NCBI GenBank assembly: GCA_030549495.1 | Contig: JAUIRK010000952.1 | Span: 248,001-312,000, forward strand | Length of the DNA stretch: 64,000 nt | Source: Nectonema munidae | Taxonomy: Eukaryota > Nematomorpha > Nectonematoida > Nectonematidae | Direction of reading: 5' to 3' | Shown: piece after piece, positions 46,001 through 58,000 of the stretch | Layout: each line of letters begins with the position of its first letter | Numbering within the stretch: position 1 is the first letter of the stretch | The notes under the pieces: model-generated | Told to the model about the DNA's origin: nothing | Seen by the model: the letters and a program-made list of their open reading frames with translations, nothing else | Database searches by the model: none | Position numbers and translations under genes: made by a program

Positions 46001-49000
46001 CTCAAAGCATAGTTTATGGGAGGCTAATACTTTTTAATGTAAATAATAGCAGTGACTAAAAGTTATAAGAGGTTCTTTCACCTCTTTATGCTTTGGGTAG
46101 ATAGTGTCTAATAATTCTGAAGTTTGTCTTCCCTGTCCAATATCTTGAGGTTTTTCGGGATATATATAACCATTGTTTTTTGGAAGCAATATATCAGTAG
46201 TAGTTTTGTATAGCCTTTAGTTTTTTAATAAATAAGTTTGTTATGCTATTATTTAGTTAGATTGATTTCGTTTGTTAGTTTAAGTTATTATTTTCAATAT
46301 TTTTAACCCTTTGAGGACCTTCAAGGCATTCATTAATGCTTTTTAATACAAATCTTCTGCTTTAGATGAGATATCGTCTGATTATTCTGGTCGTTAACGG
46401 GTTAAAACCAGACGACTTTCATTTCCTCTTCAATGGGTTAAGTGCTTCCTGTCTCATTGAATTAGTGTCATATTCGAATTTTTACCAAGATATTAGCAAG
46501 TAAGTTAAAGCCTTTTCAAAGTCTCAATTTAATCTAAACTAATTTAGCCTCTTTATAATGAAAACTTTTTTCAAGTCAAAAAAGTATTCAATATAGGAAC
46601 GTAAGTGAGTAAGGTTAGTTATATAGTTGGCTTAAATTCCGCAAGTTCTTTGGTTCGATACAGCTTTAAGCATTCTTTGCCGTTATTTCAACACAAGCGG
46701 CGCGATTTGTCCTTGTCGATGAAAACCCTCTAAACTATCTTTACCTTTATAAACAAGTTTCACTGTATTTTTTTAATTCAGCACACTTTGATCTAATTAC
46801 TGTGTCTTAATAAAAAAAGGCTTCTATATATTTCGTAGCAGGGTGTTTTCATAGGAGAAGTATTGGAATAATAAAAAAACACATATGTTGAAATTTTTAC
46901 CTGAAATCACTCAAAGTAACAAAAAAAATAGTTACGGGTAAAAAAGTCTAAAATTTATTTATACACTCTATAATTTATTATCTTTTCTAAGCATAATTTG
47001 TAAAAGCATGTATTCTATATTATTTTGAGACATATAAGTGTATTTTTTTCTAAAATTATCTTTTTTTCATCAAAGTAAAGCTATTTAACCGTTTGAAGAG
47101 GAGAATAATCAGAGGATATTTAATGCAAAGATGATTTGTATAAAACATTTATAAACGTAGGCGATTTTATTTTTGAAAAAGTGCACAATAGTTGGAAACA
47201 TTGGAACCTAACCCATTTACTGCCAATGTTCCTATTTTGGAACATAAGTAATTTCATATTCGTCTGCTTTTTTCAATAACTTTGAATATAAATCGTCTGC
47301 GTTTTTTTAGATATCGTCTGCTTTGCTTGGTCTTAAATGGGTTAACCCGTTAACGACCAGAATAATCAGACGATATCTAATGTAAAGCAGAAGATTTGTA
47401 TTAAAGAGCATTGATAAACGCAGACGATTTTATTTTGTAAAGTCGACTGTGGTCGATAACCGGTTAAATCGCAGCTTGATTTTTGCAAGTACGCGGTCGG
47501 TGTTGGATATTTTCTCACCAACTCTAATTTCTGTTTCAAAACACTTTTATTTTGAAAGGCATTGTCATTTATTCAGTAAGTTATATAAACATAGTTGCTA
47601 AGGATTCAGGCCTCAAATAACTTAGCAACCATCATGTCTCATATTTATCTCTTGCTAAATTATTGGAATTGTAAACATCGCCTTCATTTCTCCTTTTCTC
47701 AAAAAATAAGACTCCCTTTGAGTTAATTTAATTATCTTTGATTTAATTTAATAAAAATAAAATTTTATAATATAGAAAATTAAAATTTATTATAAAAAAA
47801 ATAATGCTAGGCAACTTGAGGCCTAATTAAAAAAATGCAGTTATAAAAAAATGTGTACTACTGCTAGCTGAATAACAGGTTTATTTTGATATTTGAAATA
47901 GCTGTCAATTGTGTATATGCTGACAACGTATCATCGCTTCATCTCCTTCGTCTTCTACTGCTCTGGAATCATCATCTTTGTGATGAGTCTGCGCAAAGGC
48001 TACTACATCAAACAGTTTTCGATGGTAAGGTAAACTTTTTACTCGTCTTTCAATCCACTTATTTCTAATTTCATTACTCTTCTTCATCCATTACGTTTGC
48101 ATTTTTTTCCTCAATTTTCAATTTAAATTTTAAAAAGATGAAAGGAAAAGTTATCTTCCACTAAATCATTCATCTTGATTAAAGCTAAAGCTCGTGAAAC
48201 TCATTTTACAAATAATTTCAATTTGAGTGCAAAATGCATTCTTACAATGTGTGTTGTAGCGCATATTCTACATTATTTATTGATCTTTTAAAGCTAATAC
48301 ACACGCTACCTTTATTTTAAATGCTTCACGCTTACTGAACTAATGTATCAACAAATTCGCCTATCACATTTTTTGATTTGTCTTATTTTTTATTCCAAAT
48401 CTTCATATCATTCAAATATTTCCTTATTTACCACATATCTATCTCGAATAATCCTCAGTGATTTCATTCCAAAGGCGAAAGCATATGACCATCTATCTAC
48501 AAATGGATTTTTAAATATATTTGTCAGGTCTCAAGACTGACACATTTTTTTAAAGTGGTCCGAGATCGCTTTAAAAACTAGGGGATCCAAAAATATGTTC
48601 ATTTGTTTTACTAAAAAAATTCATCAGTTGTTCGATTGTATTTTCATCAATGGAAACCCTTGTTTTATGTATAAGCGCGAAATGATTTAAATACAATTTT
48701 TAATTATAAAAATTTTCGTAAAAGAAAATTAAAAGAAAAAATTTTTAAACAATATTTTTTTTATGTTTAAGTTAAAAGCAAAAAGAATTTTTTTTTTAAA
48801 TTTGTTACCATGAAAAATACTTTCTGTAATGTTTTGTCTATCTATGATTGATATAATATTAAAATTTTTTTCAACGTTATCTATCTTGTTTGATGAAAGT
48901 CTAGCAGCGACCCCTATGTCCCTTGCTTTAGGACTTTAGAGTGTTGTAGTACATTTTTTGCCTCCATGTTTAGGGTCTATGTATTCATTCATATATTTTA

Positions 49001-52000
49001 TTATAGTTTATAAAATATTGCTAGCATTTGATACAAAACTTAATATTTCATTTTTTAAAAAAAACCATGGCTAATGTAATCATCATTTTGCTCCTACACC
49101 ATGAAGAAATCTTGTTCATACCTTGAAATTTATTTCTTTTTCAAATGATTTTTCTGCTTGAAATTCTCTCATCCAAAACTAAATAATATATTTTGAATCC
49201 CTGTTTTAGTGGCCATTTATTTAATGCAGAACATAATCTTATTGAGCTTATAAAACTGTTATTTGAATTACGATTTGGTAATGTAATACTAAAAGTAAAA
49301 GTGTTACGCGTTTCAAATGCCTCTTATGTCAACCATCTAAGTAGCCCTTAAAATCATCTTGGTAAGTCCCCGGTGTTCATAGATACCCTACTATTTAATT
49401 GCAACACTTTAACCCCCTTTAAATGTTTTGATACACAAATGTGCGATTTTTGTTACAATTACCAAATTGATTTCTCAAATTATTTGTATATTTTATTAAT
49501 AGAATTACTATAAAAATATATTTTTATAACCTTAAATGATCAAATTAATTCCATTTTCGATTCTATTTTGTCTTGTTTCTTTTCTATCTCGTCTTTTTAA
49601 ATTCTATTCTGTATTTTAGGAAGACAAAATGGAATTGGAATAAATAAAAAGAAAATAAAATTGAAAAAGAAAAAATGAAATTGAAATAAGGCAAAATAGA
49701 ATTGGAAAAATACCATTTAGAATTGATTTAATCTAAGAGAAATTCAATTTGAATCATATTTGCTATTCTTTTAATTTTTTATAAAAAAATGATTAACAGA
49801 TGAATTTCATACACTTGTCTATATAATCCGTTCACGGTGAATGGTACACATATGTATGAGACAAGCAGATTTGGGTGAATAGAAATTTACTTTGTTCGCA
49901 TTGAGACGCTGTTTGGCACAATAATAAGAAGCTATGAGTTAGATGATTGTGTCTAGTATTATATAATTGAAAAGTTTGTAACACGTGAAGCAGTGCTGCC
50001 TTATTTCGTCATTAAGCTCTTTTGTTGGATTTTAATAGGTTGGAGTATAATAGCTTTTTAACTAGTTAACCAATTGTCTATTCCTTATATATATATATAT
50101 TTGGTATTCAAGTGTTAAATATTGGGTTTGGCTAAGCATGGTAATTTTTAAGAACAATATCAAAGATAATTACTTCCAATTTTTTGAATTTTTCTGGAAA
50201 GAATCTACTTTTGTTTTTTCCTTTTTTTTATTAAATTGATTTATTCAACTTTTTTTTCTTTTTTAGTTTGCCTGGACTCACATAGCTTTAATGATTGTAG
50301 TCTACCACTCTCATCTCCTTGTGAAAAATCTCTTCGAAGGAATGATTTGGTATATACACTTTAAATATCTACTAAACTAGAACATAAACCAATCGTGGCA
50401 CCTATTTAATTTTTGGCCTGTTACGTTTGCACCATATGAATTTATGTTTTGGATTTGAAGAAAAGGTTTAAATCAATTATCCTAAAAAGAAAATCTGTTA
50501 GTAAATATTTTATGTCATAATAATTAGAGATTGGATCCCGCCCTCCTCTCCCTGGGGAAAAGCGAAAAAAGCCTCCCCGCTCCTAGGTGAAAATCTTTTT
50601 TCCTCGGGGAATAAATACAAGATTAAATTCACAGTTATAATCATATTTTTACATTATATGAGATAGATAATGTGGTGGTATTTATGTAGTATGTGCATTT
50701 CAAAGCTTTATGTGTTATTTGTAATTCATCATGATTCAAATTGTAAACAAAAACAGACTCTCTCACAATTATTGTTTTTAAAATTTTATTATTTGAACAA
50801 TTTTGAATAAATCATTTCAAAATTTTGGTGTTCTTGATAAAAAAATATTTTTCCCCGGGGTGAGAAAAAATTTTCTTCATGGTCCCCGGGGAGGGAAAAA
50901 AGCCTTCGGGGTGCAATCCCTAATCTTATTGCTCAACAAGGGAAAATTTTTTTCATTAGAATTTAAACATTTCATGATTTATTTTTTTTAGTTTTTGATA
51001 AAATGGCGGTTCGAATTAGTTTTGAATAAAAAAACTTTGGTAAGATGATTATAAATTCGTTTCTAATAAAGGCTTAGTTTGAGTCAAGTTTATTTTCAAT
51101 TTCGACCTATATGTTTACTTTTTTTCAATGGAAAAACTTGACCTTTTGAAATTTACATCTCATCTATATGATTATATATATATATCATTATATAATTACA
51201 TATATATCATTATATAAATTATATATTATACTTATTTATTTAAAATTAAATAAATTTTATCCGAAGGAATTAAAAATAGATCTGCATGGTAAGTATATGT
51301 TTTTGAAAATGGATAGAGCAACTACTAGACATAGAGTAAACTATTTTGCTGTCAATGTGAGATTTTGTCATAATAACGAAAATATGGTCACAAGAACTTT
51401 GGCTGTGAAAGACACTCAAGCAAGTCATAGCAGTGAGTTTCTCAAAAACTTGACTGAGGAGGTTTTGAATGATTTCAATGTAAAAAGACCAAATAATAAG
51501 TATTGTAACCGATAATGCGTATAACATGGTTAAGTTAATAGAGAAGTTAATGAAAATGATGAAGACGATGAAAATAATAATAATTGGGAAGATGATGATT
51601 TTGAAAAAATTAAAGAAGACTTTGTGCTATAACCCGTATGAGATGTGCAATTGGCAATAAGAGATGGCTTACAATGCTCACTGCGTCAAATCTGGTGAGC
51701 AACATTGTGTGAAAATGTGATAGCATCCAGAACTCCAAAAATTGAAAGCATAATAATTAGAAGCACTGGAAAAGTAATGATTTTAGATCAAATGACGCGC
51801 TGGGCTAGTACATATCTTATGGTGAAACGGCTTGTCGAAGTTAAAAATGTGATTAAGGATATTGGTAATCCTTTAGTCTCCCTCTCAACCCATCAATGGA
51901 AGAAAGCTGAAGAACTTGAGTCTGTTCTTTTTTATCGTATCTTGGACCAAAAAATTGCAGTCTGAAGATTTGACAGGAAAAATTGTCCTTCAATCTTTCG

Positions 52001-55000
52001 AAAATACAGGAATGATAGCAGATGGCTTAATGGCGTCAGTATATGTCGATCCAAAAACAGAATTCTTTTAGAAGAAAACGAGTGTACTAGGGCTAGAGTG
52101 TGTTTATTTAGATTAGCCCTGCAAATGAAAAGAACATGCGATCAAGATTTAGATGATAGAGAGCCTTGTTCTTCACGAAAAGGAAATAATAATTCATCAT
52201 CTTACAGTAGTGATGAAACGTTTGAAGAAAGTATTAAGAACTTTTTTTAAAACTTATTAAATCAGACCTGAGGGCTTCAATGAAAGAAGATATAGCTGAA
52301 GAAGCTATTTTATTTTTGAAATTTTTGCATATATTTAACTAATCTGAATACAAGTTGGAGTCGGAACAACTCAAATTAGAGGAGTCGGAAAAAATCACCC
52401 AGACTCCACAGCTTTATATTCATAAATTTCAGAATTATAATAAAAAAAACATATGTGAAAAATTATATTAGCCACTAAAATTTCTGTTTTCCTGAGTTAT
52501 TCTCTCAATTTCTGTATTTTGGCAGTAAATTTTGCAAATTTTATAAGAAAAATTCATTTGTAAAAGAAAGATAGAGAGAAATAAAATGCGATATCGAGTA
52601 TTATTTGATCTATGTTATGCTATAGCAGTTTTGTAGAGTGGTGAAAACAGTCAATGCATATTTTGTACAGAACATGTTTCGCCTATCGAAGGCTCATCAG
52701 CTACTCTTTGTACTTTTGTCTCGAGAGTCGAAGTCACGATAAAATGGCTAGTATATAAGCAACTCCAATACTATAATCTGACCCTAACCATAACTGAGTA
52801 GCTATTGAGAATGTTTGGGCCAGTTTCAATAGTGATCACTGGTCAACAAAATTTTTTTTTTCGTTACTAGAACAAACTAGATTTTTTAATATATTTTTAC
52901 ACGCTAATTTTATATATATATTTTTTTTATCAATTTGCATGCAGTACGTCCTATTTTTTGGTATTCACATACAAACTTATGGCTATTTTATAACTTGAAC
53001 AATCAATTGGTTAGTTGAAAAAATATATAAATTTCATCACATATATTTTTATTTATAACTGAATTAGAAAAATGTATGGACAAATATTACTTCAAAGATG
53101 GTTAGTTTTTGATTTTCGTTGATGTTACAGTCTGGGTGATCGCGGTAGAGTGTCCAACAATAGTCAGCAAGCATACTTTCACTCCAAAATTTTTTTTTAT
53201 ATCTTTTTCCCATAGCACTAATGTCGTGATGGAGCCTTTCTCCATGTTCTTCAGACACTGCTCCAAGATTTTCTGCGAAAAAATCCACATGATAGCAACA
53301 TTCGGCAGCCCATTTCTGAATAGCATTTAAAAAGATTTTTGATTCCATCTTTATAAGCGATTCATTTTTTGTTCAAAAAATTCTTACAAATCCAAGCAAA
53401 AAACATGCTAAGCAGAACGCTCAACCTCATCTAGCGTGGGTGCAGATCTTTGAGTAATTCTTTTATTTGTGGACCAACAAAAATCCCTTCTTTTAGTTTA
53501 GCTTGTGTGATTTTTGGGAACTTTTCAACTATATATTCAAAGCCGTTCCAGTTTCTTCTTTCAAGCGTTTTTGTATGTTGCTTTATTAGCCCTAGTTTTA
53601 TACGTAAAGAAAGCAATAAAACATGTGGATTGACTAGAGGCATGTATGTGCTTGACATTAGATAAGCTTTGCTGATATGTTGTCACAGCTTCCAAACAAA
53701 AGTTCAATAGTGCTTATCATTCGCCCAACTGTCCCAAAGGCAAACAAACAGCAATATTTTGAAAAGCCTGATTGCATTCCCATCACGATTCCTATTATTT
53801 TTAAATCACCACATATTTTTCAAGAATACTTTTCATTAGAAAGACACTCACGTAATATTTTAATGTTTTCATATGATTCAGAAAGATGAACAGAATGTGA
53901 TGTAGGAATAGAAGGCTTCAAGTTACCATTGTGAAGCAAAACGCATTTCAAACTGAATTTTGAAGAATCAATAAATAGCCGCCACTCTAAAGGATTATTC
54001 TTTTGGTTTATACATGCAAAAAGACCATCAATATTGTTACAAAAACAAAGTGGTCCTTTAACAGAAAAATATGTCTGTGGAATAAAATTTCTTTGACGAA
54101 AATATGTTATGCAAACAGGTTCTATTAATTAATTAATTAAGTTGTTTGTGGCGTTCGCACCCATCCTTTCGGATATCGTGGCCTGCCCGGAATGCTGAGT
54201 CCAGGTGTACCTGGACTTTCCATCCCACTAAACGCCTACCGGCCCTTGTTACTGCATAGCTATACCTTGTGCTCCCAATTTGGGAAACAAACTTATTGTC
54301 TAGTGATAGCTTGATTACTAACCACGTAGAATCGGGTCGCTAGAGCACTACCTAACCGTAAAAACCTTTGAATTCTTCAGAGGAAGAAAACCAAGGTAAA
54401 AAACCGGCACGACAGAATGTATCGTGTTCTTAAATAAAGGAATATGATTATAAAAGTTATATGCTACAAAAATAGAAGCGTTAGAAGGCATGCATAAACA
54501 GGTTCTAACAAGGATTTTTCTTTTAATCTTGATGTTAAAAGTTTGGCTTTGCTTTTTGAAAGGGATAAATCTTTAACAGGATCGTGCTTAATTCAGCCTG
54601 AGAAATTTTTTTGACAAAAGGTTATCTTTTTCAGACACATAATTCTCGACATCAAATTTGTTGGAATCTTGATCATCATCATCTACTGAAACACAATCAT
54701 TTGGTGGAAATGGAACTGGTAACTTTTCATTGTGAGGCACAGGTCTCATTGCTGATTCCATATTTAGATACTCAATTCTATGCTAGTTTTTTTGAAAATC
54801 CTGTAATATTTATTTTGCAAAAATAGCAATCATCAAGATTTATGGCTCTTTTAGGATTCTTTGGCTCCCTCCATATCATAGGAATTGCAAAAGTCATAGA
54901 TTATTTCTTTTTATTAAACCAATTTCGTAAATCATTTAAACAAGCTGGGCAAATATGATAAGGGGCCCACGACTTTTCTTGATCTCCAAGAGGACAATCA

Positions 55001-58000
55001 AAATACAACTTGTAGATTTTTCTTATTTTAGAAGTAATTGTACGTTTCTGTGTGTTCTTTACCATATATTCTCCACAAATATAACAGAATTTATTAGGAT
55101 GATTTAGGCACTTCCTCAACATTGTATTAGAAAGAAAATTAGGATGTCTCTAAATATTAAACGGAATACATCTGTTACGTAGAGTAGAAAAGAGATTACA
55201 GTTTTGCATTATTAGATTTTCGATAGTTTTAATACATATGATAGTTTTAGTCTCATGAAATTATATTTGTTGTTAACACTAATTCCATAAAAATAACTAA
55301 ATGTTCATAAAAATAACATAGATTGGCTATTCTATAGTCTATATAATTAGATTCGTGATTCAATCTATCTATCTAACAATATAACAACTTCTAGCCTATA
55401 AAAATTTTGGAGGGCATCACTTTTTTTTTGAGATTTCATATAGTTTGTATCTAATACCCTCTTAAAAGGTACACAAAATTTTGGTAAAAAATTGTCATTG
55501 GAAGTTGGTTTTCTCAAGTTAATCAAAATCAATCAATCAATAATTAATTTATTGTCTACCGCGGTCTTGCCAGACCTCTGATATAAATACTTCAAACAAC
55601 AAAAACTTATTTTTATCTATGCTACTAAGCATCACAGTAATGTACAATTACATTATGAAAACTTGATTTTTAGATATATATTTATTTTAAAGCCGCCATT
55701 TTTATCTTTAGTTTATATGTACTATACATGTATTTTAATATAGAGTCCATTTTTGCGAAAATTGCTGTTTTTTACATCGCTATATTTTGTTTAGGCTCAT
55801 TGTTCCATGCTCAATTATCATATCAAATGACATATTTGCCTACTTCTTTGGATTCTTTTTTGGAAAAACGCCCTTGATTAAACTCTCTCCCAAAAAGACA
55901 TGGGAAGGCTTTATCGGTGGTCTTGTTGGAACCGTAATTTTTGGTTGGGTGGTATGTTTCGTATTTTTTCTTTTATTATTTCCATTGATAAAGGTCAAAT
56001 ATGATGAATCACAAAATGATCAAAGATTTGTATTCTTGTTTGTGATCTATCGATGATGCATCCATCGGTCCTGTACAATACTAAGAATGAGTAATCTTGC
56101 ACTATCCACTACTCAAATTTGTATTTTTTGAATAATACTTAACTTAATTTTGAACAAAATTTTATTTTAATATTTTTGGTTGAAATATCAAATATAACAT
56201 ACTTTAAAAGTAATTAATGTGTCATAAAATTAAAAAACAAAATATATATAATCAATTTTGACATTTTTTCCTAAGATATTACATTAAAAAAATAAATTCG
56301 ATAAACTCTAACAGTTTGATCAAAAATTTTGAGTAAAAAAGTTTTTGGTTTTTTTATTGTTTAATTATATTAACCCATTTACGGCCAATGTTCTTATTTT
56401 GGAACATAAGTAATTTCATCGTCGTCTGCTTTTTTCAATGACTTTGAATATAAATCGTCTGCGTTTTTTAGATATCGTCTGCTTTGCTTGGCCTTAAATG
56501 GGTTAATACATATTTGGAGGTCAGTTTGGCGAAAAGTGACGCAGATTAAATTGCAACCGCATGAATAAAACTTCATCTTACTCTTAATATTGATATTATA
56601 GCTTTCAGGAATTTTGTGTGACTTTCCTTGGCTCACATGTCCCGTGAAGTACGATGAATACGCGAATGCCATCGATATGAACTGCTCTTCCTCTCAAATC
56701 TTCCAAAAAATTCAATACTCCGTACCCTACTACATCCGCTATTTCTTCGGCATCGTAATCTACGTTAAGATATTTTTAAATTTTTATTTCTGAATACCAG
56801 TAATGGAATGATTATTTTTAATTGGTAATCGTGAGAATCATGTTTTTTAAATATTGGAATAGCATCACATCGCAAATTTCATTACTACCTTCCGATACCT
56901 CACTCCTGATTCTTTTCGTCTTTTAAAATAATATGTTTTCGATATAAAAACGTGAAAAACTTTCGATTTATTTTGTTTCTTTATCATTTAGTTTTTATCA
57001 AACATAATTTTAAAAATTTTTTAACGTTTCAAAATAAGAATCGGAATCGTATAAAACTTTGGAATCCTTTCATCATCACTACACCAAATATTTAAAATTA
57101 ACATTTTTAAAGCAAACTCTTTCTTGGGGCTTAATATAAAGAATGGCAACTCCATATGCTTACAAAAGAGAGTTCTTATCTCTTTAAAATCTTCAAAGCC
57201 GGCTCCAAAATCTCCAGAATTTTACTTTTGTCAAAACATCCTAAATCGGCAATATTGACACAAATTGGAAAATTCTTTTGAATATTATTGAAAACCGACA
57301 AAATACAATTTTTGATAAAAGTAAGATATCACAAACACACTTGTATTTTAAAATAATGACAAATTTTGGTATAAAATCGAAAAAAGTAATGCACAAAAGA
57401 AGTAGGGTTGAATAAAGATATTAAAACTCTGAAAATTTTTATTTTCAATCTTATAAAACTTATGAAAATACTTTCAATGACATGATGCACCTGCTGTTCT
57501 AGTCTTAATCAATCTGCCCTCTAAAAAAAATTTCTCCGCCTTTCGAACCTCATTTATGTTTTTTTGAATGTGCCCTTTGATACTACAAATGGACAATGTA
57601 GAATTTTTTTGTAAAAAAGATTTGTTCTTGCGCAATTATTCTCACAGGAAACTTGAGATACATGAATCATGAGTTTAACCTAAAATTTGAGTGAAATAGT
57701 CATTTGCTATTGCAATGGATAGCTTAATAATAAACTGGCGCTGGAGTTCTTTATTAAGTTTTTTTTAGTTTTGCAAAAGTTTTTGACCATGACTGTGAAG
57801 CTAATCCTTTGAACAAAATCATGATTACATGTTCTTGATGTAACGTTCGTTATACCCAATCCTTTGCCATTAGAACAAACTCAATTTTTGGTTTGTCGCT
57901 TTTAGCGTATCAGACATGTTCCATATTACTTTTTCTTTTGTCCAGAATAACCTTTTTTTTTAATTTAACTTTCGGCAAATCAATTTTTCTAGCTGCAATA

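Larger units (their letters stand above)
42831..47901 (+). other. CDS intron 3, 5.1 kb of repeats
   Basis: It holds the MITEs at 43433, 44978, 46313, 47095 and 47209-47467, the SINE at 46600 and the repeat at 45840. 42984-43432, 43816-44977 and 45137-45839 are plain AT-rich DNA in which nothing else was recognised. Confidence 0.7.
50350..55794 (+). other. CDS intron 5, 5.4 kb of repeats
   Basis: It contains a MITE at 50525, two (TA)n tracts near 51175-51215, an hAT relic at 51257-52260 and a decayed Cys-motif gene with a nested SINE at 53064-55122. 52261-53063 and 55123-55794 show nothing beyond AT-rich sequence and a short AATCAATCAATCAATAATTA tract at 55519. Confidence 0.7.
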
